Shown in pieces: positions 7,398 to 14,848 of a stretch of DNA of 19,104 nt. The stretch lies in the NCBI GenBank assembly GCA_937902805.1, contig CALEMB010000220.1:1-19104 (forward strand). Direction: 5' to 3'. Source of the stretch: an uncultured Bacteroidales bacterium. Lineage in GTDB: Bacteria > Bacteroidota > Bacteroidia > Bacteroidales > F082. The translations under genes were made by a program, and so were the position numbers. Each line of letters begins with the position of its first letter. The stretch's first letter is position 1. The notes below the pieces were generated by a model, which had not been told where the DNA came from, ran no database searches, and saw only the letters and a list, made by a program, of their open reading frames with translations.

Positions 7398-8981
7398 TCA
7401 TTGGAAGTCCTTGGTTTCAGTAAGTCCAACGCCGTATGGCAACACAACCGATACCGTGAGGCTATGTTGGGGCGTATTCTTGATCCATGCCACATCCACG
7501 GTATTGTTTTCAGTAGAGAGGATGACACCTCCTTCGACCCTCCAGCTGGCCTTCAGGGGGTAAGGCCTCACATAATAATGGCCGTCTTCCCCCTCGATTT
7601 CGATTTTTTGTGGCACGATAATGTCGTGGAAAAACTCTGACATCATGTCTTGGACGACGTAGAAATTGTCGTTAATGACTTTAGTTTTCGGTTCCACGTG
7701 TGGCATGTGTTTGTAGCCTGCAAAAGTGACCAGGCGGGCGTGATATCCCAGTTTGGTGGCGCGGTCGACAATGCACGATGCGCCGAAAATCGGGTCGGCT
7801 GCCAGCCTGTTAAATGGTTTGGCGACACTAAAGGGACGGCCATATCCGTAGGGCATGACGTCATCGGCATCGCCATGGAAGGCTAATATCGAAACATTGT
7901 GTCCACGGAGAGATGAGGTGTCGGGCATGCCTCCCCACATATCGACGACGCCCTTGATGTGGAATTTGGTCCGGAATGCGTTACCGCAAGTGTCGATGTC
8001 ACCGAGGTCAGGACGAAATAATCTTTTGCGGGAGTATTTAGGGCGGCCTTCATTGGTCATGAAGGCGAGACTGAGCGCGGTGATGGCTCCAGAACTGGAT
8101 CCGCCCACAAAAATCATGGAAGTGTCGATGCCAAAGTCTTCATGATGTGAGACCAAGAAACGCATGGCAGCATGTGCATCCTGCAGCGCGCGGTAACCCG
8201 CCCGTTCGATACTGACCTTGCCAGGAAAGAAGCCTAACCTGTAGTCGAGAGAAACCGTCACATAACCTAACGAGGTGAGGTGTCGGCACCATTGGGTGAT
8301 TTTTACATCGTCTTTCGACCCGAAGTAATACGCGCCACCGTAAATCAACATCACCAACGGACGTTTTTTTAATGTGTCGTTTTTTGGCTTGAAAATGTCA
8401 AGACAGAGGTCCAAAGGGACTGTTCTTCTGGTATCAACTACTCGGAGAATCTTGCTAATGGCTTTGGTGTTGTCGTCTATTTCCGACCAAAAGCCAGGGG
8501 AATTGGCGTAGCAGATGTCGCTGATTTTCTCCACCGCAAACAAGGTGTCTTGATAACGTTTGTTCTCGAAATCCTGAAAAGCCGGTGCCTCATGAATTTG
8601 AAAACAGAAAATGGCAGTGTCCGATGTGCTTAATTGAGCATAGCCATAGGCCTGTCGCTCATCCATGAATTCAACACAAGGACGGAAAATCTCCTCGTGG
8701 TTCTCGTAATAAAGGACTGCATTCAGACCTTCGGCTTCCATCTTGAAAGGAAGGGTGTCGGTCATGGTTTCCTCCAAAGACATGTAGTGCCCTTTAATGT
8801 TCAGGCTGTCGCTGTATTCGATGAAAACAAGGAAGTCCTTGCCTCCAACAGTGCTTTTGAAAACGGAGGGGGTCTCAATGATGGGGAAACAGTCCCCTCT
8901 CTTAAACTTGATAGGGCCGGGTGTGCTGTCGTTACCAAATAGATGGACACAAAATAGCAGACACATTAAAATTTTGGTCAT
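7398..8981 (-). CDS. Secreted alpha/beta-hydrolase (carboxylesterase-like)
   Basis: A 527-aa protein with a hydrophobic N-terminus (TKILMCLLFCVHLFG), probably a signal peptide. Residues about 25-180 form an extra N-terminal region I do not recognise. The hydrolase domain covers about 185-455: an oxyanion-hole segment LVMLIYGGAYYFGS (209-222), a nucleophile elbow GGSSSG with Ser296, an acid in FHGDADDVMP (368-377), and a likely catalytic His in GYKHMPH (422-428). A C-terminal ~70-residue tail (IEGEDGHYYVRPYP onward) may be a small beta domain. It is the first gene of a five-gene operon with its own promoter at 9003-9031. The substrate is unknown; acyl or carbohydrate esters are plausible. Confidence 0.87.
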   Translation of the reverse strand: MTKILMCLLFCVHLFGNDSTPGPIKFKRGDCFPIIETPSVFKSTVGGKDFLVFIEYSDSLNIKGHYMSLEETMTDTLPFKMEAEGLNAVLYYENHEEIFRPCVEFMDERQAYGYAQLSTSDTAIFCFQIHEAPAFQDFENKRYQDTLFAVEKISDICYANSPGFWSEIDDNTKAISKILRVVDTRRTVPLDLCLDIFKPKNDTLKKRPLVMLIYGGAYYFGSKDDVKITQWCRHLTSLGYVTVSLDYRLGFFPGKVSIERAGYRALQDAHAAMRFLVSHHEDFGIDTSMIFVGGSSSGAITALSLAFMTNEGRPKYSRKRLFRPDLGDIDTCGNAFRTKFHIKGVVDMWGGMPDTSSLRGHNVSILAFHGDADDVMPYGYGRPFSVAKPFNRLAADPIFGASCIVDRATKLGYHARLVTFAGYKHMPHVEPKTKVINDNFYVVQDMMSEFFHDIIVPQKIEIEGEDGHYYVRPYPLKASWRVEGGVILSTENNTVDVAWIKNTPQHSLTVSVVLPYGVGLTETKDFQ

Positions 8982-9002
8982 GGTTGCTTATCTAAAATGG
9001 CT

Positions 9003-9031
9003 GCAAAAGTACAAAAAAATCCGCAATACAA
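9003..9031 (-). promoter_or_regulatory. Promoter of the esterase/GT4/OMP/S41/PTP operon
   Basis: On the minus strand, TTG (9029-9031) is followed after 17 bases by TACTTTTGC (9003-9011), an exact -7 box. The -33 TTG lies in the arm of the terminator hairpin at 9022-9049, so promoter and terminator overlap. The start codon at 8979-8981 is 21 bases below the -7 box, giving a short leader. Confidence 0.7.
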
Positions 9032-9049
9032 GCTTTCGCTCGGATTGCG
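9013..9049 (-). terminator. Rho-independent terminator after the MetA-type OMP gene
   Basis: In minus-strand RNA the outer stem is CGCAAU/AUUGCG (9044-9049 with 9022-9027). The inner stem is CGAGC/GCUUG (9038-9042 with 9029-9033, one G-U pair) with a GAAA tetraloop. A run of seven Us follows (9013-9019). The stop codon of the upstream gene is at 9051-9053, right at the base of the hairpin. Confidence 0.72.
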
Positions 9050-9050
9050 C

Positions 9051-9809
9051 TCAATTAATCAACCAAGCCACTCCGCCGCTGACCACATAGAACTTCCCAA
9101 GGTTCATGAAGTCCAAGTCGGCGGCAAGATCGAGCTGCACACGGCGTGACGCCAACCAAGTGAAACCAAACTGGGTCAAGTACTGGTTGCCTTCAGGATG
9201 GATGTAGTTGTAGGTCTCCACAAAGGTGCCAATGTGTTCCGTGATGTCGAAATAAACCCCAAAGCCCAGATAGGTTGTTGGCGTGGCCGTATCGCCATCC
9301 CATTCCGCTCCGACATTATAGCATATTCCAAACCAATCGGTAAAGGTGTGTTCAAACAAAAGGTGTAAGGATGGTGCCAGATGAGCGGGAAGAAGTTCTT
9401 TAGTTCCAACATGGGGGGACTTCAACTCGACCAACATTGACACGGAAGGCAGATAGCCCGTGCCTTCATAGAATCTTGTCTTCATCCCGATGGTGAGCGG
9501 GGCGATGCCGAAAGAGGGCTCCGTCGCTTGTCCGTCGTTCCACATCAGGAAATCCGTCCCGACGCGAAACTCGGTGTTTTTAAAGAGGCCGAATCTCAGC
9601 AAGGTGGTATTGAGGGTGAAGGTGTGCGGTCCGTTTTTCCTCGATTCATATCCCATACCCGTTTCCCATTGCAGTTTGTGTAACGGCATCACGTCAGTTC
9701 CGGTCAAAGCTCCGGGACGGTCAGCGGAGATGTTAGGCATTTCTTCTTGTGCATAGCAAAGGCCGCAGATGAAAACCAAAGCTATCAAAAGGTGTCTTCT
9801 TGTCGTCAT
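9051..9809 (-). CDS. Outer-membrane transporter, MetA-pathway-type (PF13557-like)
   Basis: A 252-aa protein from the ATG at 9807-9809 (MTTRRHLLIA); the frame opens 32 codons earlier inside the upstream gene. The signal peptide ends near CYA/Q (residue 20). ISADRPGALTGTDVMPLHK (28-46) and LQWETGMGYESR match the opening of the 'putative MetA-pathway of phenol degradation' barrel family (ETDRP, QxExG). The remainder is amphipathic barrel strands. The start overlaps the stop of the Na/Pi cotransporter as ATGA, so the two are probably translated together. The family name is historical; nothing here supports phenol degradation. Confidence 0.78.
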   Translation of the reverse strand: MTTRRHLLIALVFICGLCYAQEEMPNISADRPGALTGTDVMPLHKLQWETGMGYESRKNGPHTFTLNTTLLRFGLFKNTEFRVGTDFLMWNDGQATEPSFGIAPLTIGMKTRFYEGTGYLPSVSMLVELKSPHVGTKELLPAHLAPSLHLLFEHTFTDWFGICYNVGAEWDGDTATPTTYLGFGVYFDITEHIGTFVETYNYIHPEGNQYLTQFGFTWLASRRVQLDLAADLDFMNLGKFYVVSGGVAWLIN

Positions 9810-11479
9810 TGTTTTATCGTATTTCCAACGTTGATCAGATGGTCGGCGATGCGTTCCGCGTTTTTTGCCAAGGAAAGATATTCCGCCCCGACCTGTGGCG
9901 TACATTCACCATTGACAAGTCGCTGGATGTGATTGCGCTCCATCCTTTTGGTCAGGTTGTCGACTTCCTCTTCAATCATGTAAGCTCGCTCCAAAGCATT
10001 GCTGTCATTGTCGTGATAGGCTTGCTGGATTTCTTCATACAAGGTATTGATATACCTTTCCATCTGCCGTATCTCTTTCACCGCCTGCGCCGAAAAAGAA
10101 GCGTTCTGCGCCTTTAGGCTCTCTGCATATTCCACGATGTTTTCGGCATAGTCGCCAATGCGTTCCAAGTCGCTCACACTACGGATGCTCGCGTTCAAGA
10201 ATTGATTGTCAAATTTGCCGAGCGGCTTGTCCGACAAGAGCACCATATAGCGCAACAACTCACTATTGAGGTAATTGAGCTCTTGCTCGGTCTTGGCAAA
10301 CTTTTCGGCTTCGCTGAAATCCATAGTGGTAACAATATTGACTGACCGCTTGAAGTTTTCTATTGCCAAAGCCGCCATGTTTTCAATTTCCGCTTTCAGT
10401 TGTCTCACAGCCAAAGCGGGGGTCGCCAACATCGAATCGTCAAGGAAATGCAAGTGGAACTTGTCGTCCCTGTGGTCGTAAACATGTTCTGGAATGATGC
10501 GGCATACCAAGCGAACCAACGCTTCGGTGAGAGGCAGGGCCACCACTGTGGTGCATACGTTGAAAACCGTGTGGAACATGGCCAACTGCACCTGCGGCGT
10601 GTGTGGAAACAGGACTTCAAACACTTTCCCGAAGCTCCAATTCCCTTGGGTGAAAAGATGTAGCAGCACTGCGATAAGCAGGAAAAACACAACGCCCATC
10701 ACGTTGAAAAACAGATGAATGAGCGCTGTTCGCTTGGCATTCCGTCCACTGGTCATACCTGCCATAATGGCCACCACGCACGAACCGATGTTGGAACCCA
10801 TGGTGAGGTAGATGCCCTGGTTGAGCGAGAGCAGCCCTGCCACAACCATCGTGATGGCGATGGAGGTGAGCACCGAAGAGGATTGGATGACGGCGGTGAG
10901 CAAGGCACCCAAGAACACAATCAGCAGCGGGTTTTTGATGCTGGCGAGGAATTGTTTCACCGAATCGAGTGCGGCGAAATCATCCATGGCGTTCGACATC
11001 ATGCCGAGACCCACGAACAGGATGCCGAAGCCTGTCAATATGCCGCCCGTGTGCTTCCACGACTCGCGTTTGGCGAACATCAGGATGAAGGCTCCCACAC
11101 CGGCGAGGGCGGAGAAGATGATGGTGGTCGAAATGCCATTGCCGCCGAGCATGCCCAAGGCCACCAATTGTGCCGTCACGGTAGTACCGATGTTGGCGCC
11201 GTAGATGACCGTGGCGGCTTGCGCCAGCGACATGATGCCGACATTTACGAAGCCGATGACCATAACCGTCACGGCTCCCGAACTTTGGATGGCCGCTGTG
11301 CCGAGGGCACCGATGCCCACACCAGTCCATTTGCTCCCGCCCACACGGGCAAAGAGCTGCTTCAGTCGCTTGCTGCCCGCACTTTCAAGATGCGAGCTCA
11401 TCAGGTGGCAAGCCATCAGGAAAACGCCGATGCCCGCCATCAGGGTTAGGATTGCCGTAAGGATACTGATTGCATTCAT
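9806..11479 (-). CDS. Na+/phosphate cotransporter with PhoU-like domain
   Basis: A 557-aa inner-membrane protein of the NptA/YjbB (PF02690) family. It has two inverted-repeat halves, each with the signature QSS: IQSSGAVTV (64-72) and IQSSSVLTS (198-206), plus GANIGTTVTAQL (94-105) and GSNIGSCVVAIM (228-239). About eight or nine membrane segments cover 1-330. Residues about 355-557 are helical with heptad-like PhoU character (SVSDLERIGDYAENIVE and later NAERIADHLINVGN). Expected function is Na+-driven phosphate movement; in bacteria, export or maintenance of low internal phosphate has been proposed for this type. It follows the PepSY genes after a hairpin; no clear promoter is visible in the 83-base gap. 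Confidence 0.92.
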   Translation of the reverse strand: MNAISILTAILTLMAGIGVFLMACHLMSSHLESAGSKRLKQLFARVGGSKWTGVGIGALGTAAIQSSGAVTVMVIGFVNVGIMSLAQAATVIYGANIGTTVTAQLVALGMLGGNGISTTIIFSALAGVGAFILMFAKRESWKHTGGILTGFGILFVGLGMMSNAMDDFAALDSVKQFLASIKNPLLIVFLGALLTAVIQSSSVLTSIAITMVVAGLLSLNQGIYLTMGSNIGSCVVAIMAGMTSGRNAKRTALIHLFFNVMGVVFFLLIAVLLHLFTQGNWSFGKVFEVLFPHTPQVQLAMFHTVFNVCTTVVALPLTEALVRLVCRIIPEHVYDHRDDKFHLHFLDDSMLATPALAVRQLKAEIENMAALAIENFKRSVNIVTTMDFSEAEKFAKTEQELNYLNSELLRYMVLLSDKPLGKFDNQFLNASIRSVSDLERIGDYAENIVEYAESLKAQNASFSAQAVKEIRQMERYINTLYEEIQQAYHDNDSNALERAYMIEEEVDNLTKRMERNHIQRLVNGECTPQVGAEYLSLAKNAERIADHLINVGNTIKQ

Positions 11480-11499
11480 AAGATTGTTGTTTGGAAAAT

Positions 11500-11533
11500 G
11501 GAACGCGACCCAGGTTGTCCAAAGCCGCGTTCC
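11500..11533 (-). terminator. Hairpin between PepSY gene and Na/Pi cotransporter
   Basis: GGAACGCG (11500-11507) and CGCGTTCC (11526-11533) form a perfect 8-bp stem with an 18-base loop. On the minus strand it is followed only by ATTTTCC, a weak U-tract. It may be a weak terminator of the PepSY transcript or an mRNA-processing hairpin that lets some transcription continue into the cotransporter gene. Confidence 0.4.
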
Positions 11534-11562
11534 GGGTTATGAAGAATTATTGATGTTGCTGA

Positions 11563-12387
11563 TTACTTGTCTCCAACCTTAATAACATTGAAATCCTGGT
11601 CGAACTCGATTTCGACGCCATTGTCTAACTCGATTTCCCAGCCTCCGTGGTGCGTTTTCTCGATTTTGTCAATATGGTTGTTGGGATAGTTGGCGGTCAC
11701 ATAGTCGGTGATTTGCGTGGGAACCAGCTCTGTGGGGACGATTCCATATATCTGACTGTGCTCGCAGTCAATCATCTTCCAATCGTTGTTGAGATAGAAG
11801 TTGATTTCGGTCCTGTCGGCCAGTTCAACCTCTATTTCGTCATCATCAGCCTCTACCTTCAAGATGGTCGTTTGAGGGAAGTAAGTCTCAACGAAGGTGT
11901 TGATTTCAGGGTAGTCAGGGGTGACTCCGCCGCCATTTCCACCACCGTTTCCGCCTCCATTAATAACGTTGAATTCGCTGTCGAACTCGATTTCAAGGTC
12001 ATTGTCCAATTCGATTTCCCAACCATAGTTGTGCTTCTCAATTTTGTCGATGTGGTTGTTGGGGTAGTTGGCGGTCACGTAGTCGGTGATTTGGGCGGGC
12101 ACAAGTTCTGCAGGGACGATTCCATATACCTGGCTGTGCTCGCAGTCGATCATCTTCCAGTCGTAGTTGAGGTAGAAATCGATTTCTGTCTTGTCAGCAA
12201 GTTTCACCTCGATTTCATCGTTGTCGGTTTCTATCTTCTGGATGCTTGTCCGAGAAAAATAGGTCTCAACAAAGGTGTTGATTTCTGGGAAGTTGGAGTT
12301 GTTTCCTCCATTGGGGTCGTTTTTCGTACAGGCCATTCCCAAAAAGGCCAATGCTGCGATGGCAGCGATGATGCTTAGTTTTTTCAT
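11563..12387 (-). CDS. Lipoprotein with two tandem PepSY-like domains
   Basis: A 274-aa protein with a lipoprotein signal (lipobox LGMAC, Cys20). It contains two nearly identical PepSY-like (PF11396/DUF2874-type) units, residues 33-142 and 159-269, joined by a glycine/asparagine linker (NGGGNGGGNGGG). Each unit has the pattern FPEINTFVETYF, then DEIEVxLADxTEI, then DWKMIDCEHS, then ITDYVTANYPNNHIDKIEK, then GWEIELDN and IEFDxxFNVI. It is very acidic. Such proteins are exported; a role in binding ligands or inhibiting proteases is suggested for PepSY in general, but none can be assigned here. It follows a single-domain relative by 44 bases. Confidence 0.87.
   Translation of the reverse strand: MKKLSIIAAIAALAFLGMACTKNDPNGGNNSNFPEINTFVETYFSRTSIQKIETDNDEIEVKLADKTEIDFYLNYDWKMIDCEHSQVYGIVPAELVPAQITDYVTANYPNNHIDKIEKHNYGWEIELDNDLEIEFDSEFNVINGGGNGGGNGGGVTPDYPEINTFVETYFPQTTILKVEADDDEIEVELADRTEINFYLNNDWKMIDCEHSQIYGIVPTELVPTQITDYVTANYPNNHIDKIEKTHHGGWEIELDNGVEIEFDQDFNVIKVGDK
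11581..12291. repeat. Tandem duplication encoding the two PepSY-like units
   Basis: The segments 11962-12291 and 11581-11913 encode units one and two of the tandem PepSY gene. Both DNA and protein are alike over their whole length; for example TANYPNNHIDKIEK is identical in both. This points to a fairly recent in-frame duplication with an added Gly/Asn linker. Confidence 0.8.
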
Positions 12388-12431
12388 TTCTTTTTAGTTT
12401 AAATGATTAGTAATTAGTGCGTTAGTTTTAG

Positions 12432-12869
12432 TTAATCGTCATATCGAAGGAATTCACCATTATTGTTGAAGACGAGTTCCAACCCGTTGTTCAACTCTGC
12501 CTTCCATCGCAAGTCGTCCTTGCCCCATTCGGTGATGAAAGCATCCGGATAATTTGCATTCACGTAGGCAAGAGCTTTCTCGGGAATAAGCCCGTCAGGA
12601 ACTTTTTTTTGTTGGCTATCGATTTTTATCAAGTTGCCATTGCGGTCGAATTCTAGCTCTGTGTTGTCCTTGAGTTTTACCTCATACTCTGTCAGCAAGT
12701 TATCCTTGTCAATTGTGACAAGTAGAACTTCTTCTTTGTTGAAATAATTCTTAATCGTAGTTTGCGCATTTTGCGGTAGTTGGTCGAAACCGATAGGCTT
12801 ACCGTCTGTACAAGCCCCAAGGCTAAATGCAATGGCCGTGAGCAAGATTGAAAAAAGCAGTTTTTTCAT
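12432..12869 (-). CDS. Single-domain PepSY-like lipoprotein
   Basis: A 145-aa protein. The lipoprotein signal ends in SLGAC (Cys20). One PepSY-like unit covers about 27-143: FDQLPQNAQTTIKNYF, then EYEVKLKDNTELEFDRNGNL, then PEKALAYVNANYPDAFITEW and WKAELNNGLELVFNNNGEF. This is the canonical form of the domain that is duplicated in the next gene. It starts inside the 3' end of the preceding acidic-protein frame (47-base overlap) and downstream of a strong terminator (12910-12945). No TAnnTTTGC box is visible between the terminator and its ATG, so how it is transcribed is unclear. Function unknown. Confidence 0.85.
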   Translation of the reverse strand: MKKLLFSILLTAIAFSLGACTDGKPIGFDQLPQNAQTTIKNYFNKEEVLLVTIDKDNLLTEYEVKLKDNTELEFDRNGNLIKIDSQQKKVPDGLIPEKALAYVNANYPDAFITEWGKDDLRWKAELNNGLELVFNNNGEFLRYDD

Positions 12870-13305
12870 TTGAGATTAGGGATTTGATTAATAATTGAGT
12901 GAATTGCATAAAAAAAGTGGCATGGAACGATTCCACGCCACTTTTCATGATTGACAAAAGGGTATAGTTATGGCTGTCGGAGAGGTTGTTTCGGGGCGAG
13001 TAACGTCTTACCTGTCCTCTCAGCAAAGCCTGTGAACACTTGCTTCCCTCAGTCTTTTGTCCAATGGTTTCAAGCGTCGGGATGGATGTCCAAGCCTTGT
13101 TTTCAACAAAAGAAATGATGACTATCTCATCGTCATCATCATCCAAATCAAAATCATCGGCAACAACAACTATGCATGTTGAAGATGCCGTTTGTGTGAG
13201 AAGTTGTTGCGAGTCGCCATATTCATCGGCAACAAGACACACCATCACCATGCTCATCAAAACGAGTATGAAAACGGAACCATATTTCCTTAATGCTTCA
13301 AACAT
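12823..13305 (-). CDS. Hypothetical small membrane/secreted acidic protein
   Basis: I do not recognise this 160-codon frame. The N-terminus has a hydrophobic segment (about 10-26, SVFILVLMSMVMVCLVA), either a signal peptide or an anchor. An acidic tract follows (DDFDLDDDDDE, near 51-61), then a less ordered region. The last ~45 codons run through a strong terminator hairpin (12910-12945) and into the next gene's start, so the natural C-terminus is probably earlier. Another frame reaches a TAA at 12968-12970, just before the terminator, which would fit a frameshift near 13005-13020. Treat the 3' end as uncertain and the gene as plausible rather than proven. Confidence 0.45.
   Translation of the reverse strand: MFEALRKYGSVFILVLMSMVMVCLVADEYGDSQQLLTQTASSTCIVVVADDFDLDDDDDEIVIISFVENKAWTSIPTLETIGQKTEGSKCSQALLRGQVRRYSPRNNLSDSHNYTLLSIMKSGVESFHATFFMQFTQLLIKSLISNEKTAFFNLAHGHCI
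12910..12945 (-). terminator. Strong rho-independent terminator
   Basis: AAAAGTGGC (12913-12921) pairs with GCCACTTTT (12937-12945). An inner stem TGGAA/TTCCA (12923-12927 and 12931-12935) has a 3-base loop, with one A-C mismatch between the stems. On the minus strand it is followed by a T run (12910-12916 is T-rich). It lies inside the 12823-13305 frame, upstream of the PepSY-like gene at 12869. Confidence 0.75.
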
Positions 13306-13367
13306 GGAGCCAGTTGTGTTCTTTTTTTTTTGATTAACGGCGGTTTTGGTTGTTTATTGCTTTGGTG

Positions 13368-13407
13368 GCTAAAGAATCCGCCCCTCCAGCCTTCGCCCAG
13401 ATTGCGG
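13368..13407 (-). promoter_or_regulatory. Degenerate copy of the terminator-promoter element
   Basis: In minus orientation this reads GCAATCTGGGCGAAGGCTGG and then GCGGATTCTTTAGCCACC. It lines up with the element at 9003-9049 (GCAATC, GCGAA, GCT, GCGGATT) and with the promoter at 14849-14878 (GGGCGAAGGCT). The -7 box is not preserved. It lies in the 174-base gap between the GNAT gene and the acidic-protein gene; the rest of that gap holds nothing else I can support. Confidence 0.4.
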
Positions 13408-13479
13408 AAATCATTCATCAAAACGCAAACTCGTATCCCGCGTCAATCGTTTCGGGAACAATGAAAACGTTGAGCCAGT

Positions 13480-13965
13480 TCATTTCATATCCAATTTATA
13501 ATGCACACAATCCGCGTCACGATAAAACTCTTTGGCACCCCAACGTTGCCAATATTGATGGGTCTTGAGGCGATGCAGCACTGGAATGAAGATGAAATCG
13601 TAGTTGGCTTTCAACTCAGGCATGATTGACATCAGCATGTCATAGTTCAATCGTGTGCCACGATATTTTTCAGCAACAATGAACGAAAAGACGGCAATAT
13701 AACGCTGAGCATTGAGGCTTTTTGTCAGCTTAGGCTCCTCTGTCAGTATCTGCGGCGTTTCCTCCTCGATATGGTAGTCACTCATATTGAGCAGCCCGAT
13801 TACATCACTGTTTTCATCTAAAGCTTTTACACTCAGTGGCCAGTTGAAATGCAGGTATTGCACCCAATCCTCGACTTCAGCGCGGTCAAAACCGTATTGA
13901 CGCACCATCCAGTCGACGGTTAACGGTGCATCTTCTTCAGTCATTCTTTGTAATATGTACGACAT
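13480..13965 (-). CDS. GNAT-like acetyltransferase
   Basis: A 161-aa protein with GNAT character: an N-terminal ILQRMTEEDAPLTVDWM segment, NSDVIGLLNMSDY as the central strands, and a motif-A-like stretch FSFIVAEKYRGTRLNYDMLM, where the usual RGxG loop is degenerate (RGTR). The end YWQRWGAKEFYRDADCVHYKL resembles the GNAT C-terminal strands. The start is either ATG 13963-13965 or ATG 13942-13944; both overlap the upstream DUF2156 gene (29 or 8 bases), so the two are co-translated. The substrate is unknown. Confidence 0.7.
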   Translation of the reverse strand: MSYILQRMTEEDAPLTVDWMVRQYGFDRAEVEDWVQYLHFNWPLSVKALDENSDVIGLLNMSDYHIEEETPQILTEEPKLTKSLNAQRYIAVFSFIVAEKYRGTRLNYDMLMSIMPELKANYDFIFIPVLHRLKTHQYWQRWGAKEFYRDADCVHYKLDMK

Positions 13966-14827
13966 TGTAGGTCAATAGTATTTCAGGGTGATACGACAAT
14001 TTCGCTTGGCGAAGACCCGGAATTCCCATGTCTTCTTCGCGGTTAAGATAGATATATTGCTCGGACAGATGCTCGGCAAACTGCTGGTTGATGATGGCAA
14101 AAGCACCCTCCACATGGCGGTCGGCTTTCTCCACACAGACGTCCAAAGTGTCGGTTGTAACAGCGGAGCCGTAGGCGAAAGCCACCATACGATCGTTCAC
14201 GAAGATGCTTCCACCTATCATGCCAAGAGTGTCCCAATGGTTAAAAACGGTTTCCATCACTTGATGTTCTGCGGCTATAGTCTTGCTCTCATCCTTTTCC
14301 TCCTGCCATATTGCAGTAAGACGGCGACATTCGTTGAAGAGTTTCGGCGTAAGAGGACGATATTCAAAATCAGGATGTTCCTCACGGAAACGATGGATGT
14401 GATTACGCTTGGCGTTGAGATGTCTGCCATGAAGCGTTGCAAGATCAGTGCGACGATAGATGTAATCGTATTGGTCGCGAACCGGCTCGATGGAAATGGA
14501 GAGTTGAGAATTGAGAGTTGAGAGTTGTTCCGTTTGCTTGTCTTCAAGTCCAATTAGCGTAAGCTCTCCTTCGCTGTCGTTCACCAAAGCTTCAATCAGT
14601 TCCAACGAAATATCATCAGCTGTGCAGACCATATATGCCCGCTGACCGTCGAAGGTATAGCGCAGTACCACGGTGTTTTCGAGCACGCACACCTCGGTGT
14701 AGTACCAAAACTGCCAACCCACGAGGTTGGCAAAGGTGTAGTTGCAGTTACGCCGCCCCGAGTGTAGCATCACCGCCTGCATTGCCTCGCGGTCAAACAA
14801 TGTCAACTGATGAAAAGGTAGTGTCAT
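13937..14827 (-). CDS. DUF2156-type (LPG-synthase C-terminal-like) protein
   Basis: A 296-aa protein from the ATG at 14825-14827 (MTLPFHQLTLFD). The frame opens 31 codons earlier, but that part contains the promoter. Features of the double-GNAT DUF2156/phosphatidylglycerol-lysyltransferase-C-like family are NCNYTFANLVGW (27-38), DYIYRRTDLATLHGRHLNAKRN (121-142) and the C-terminal INREEDMG-like stretch YLNREEDMGIPGLRQAK with SYHP. No membrane segments are present, so it is cytoplasmic. Bacterial relatives transfer acyl or aminoacyl groups. Residues about 102-111 (LSTLNSQLSI) come from a short DNA repeat. It overlaps the following GNAT gene. Confidence 0.83.
   Translation of the reverse strand: MTLPFHQLTLFDREAMQAVMLHSGRRNCNYTFANLVGWQFWYYTEVCVLENTVVLRYTFDGQRAYMVCTADDISLELIEALVNDSEGELTLIGLEDKQTEQLSTLNSQLSISIEPVRDQYDYIYRRTDLATLHGRHLNAKRNHIHRFREEHPDFEYRPLTPKLFNECRRLTAIWQEEKDESKTIAAEHQVMETVFNHWDTLGMIGGSIFVNDRMVAFAYGSAVTTDTLDVCVEKADRHVEGAFAIINQQFAEHLSEQYIYLNREEDMGIPGLRQAKLSYHPEILLTYNVVHITKND
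14497..14528. repeat. GAGAGTTGA/GAATTGA repeat inside the DUF2156 gene
   Basis: About four iterations of a 7-9 base unit (GAGAGTTGA, GAATTGA, GAGAGTTGA, GAGTTG). In the gene's frame it encodes LSTLNSQLSI. From memory, this CTCAACTCTCAATT-type repeat is common between and within Bacteroidales genes. It lies between the two halves of the protein, where an insertion would be tolerated. Confidence 0.7.
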
Positions 14828-14848
14828 TGTAATCATGTGATTTAGGTG

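Noticed and set aside
9051..9809. Aromatic degradation pathway
   Set aside because: The MetA family name is historical; no catabolic enzymes for aromatics are in the window.
10715..11449. Long plus-strand frame (244 codons) opposite the Na/Pi cotransporter
   Set aside because: Antisense shadow of a well-supported membrane-protein gene; His/Asp-rich composition without any motif.
11647..12378. 243-codon plus-strand frame opposite the tandem PepSY gene
   Set aside because: Antisense shadow; its apparent repeats (VVGHIVGDL type) mirror the duplicated PepSY units.
13418..13483. 21-codon minus-strand ORF starting in an ATGA overlap with the GNAT stop (MNWLNVFIVP...)
   Set aside because: Too short to judge; no homology recognised, and the ATGA overlap could be chance. 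It may be a remnant.
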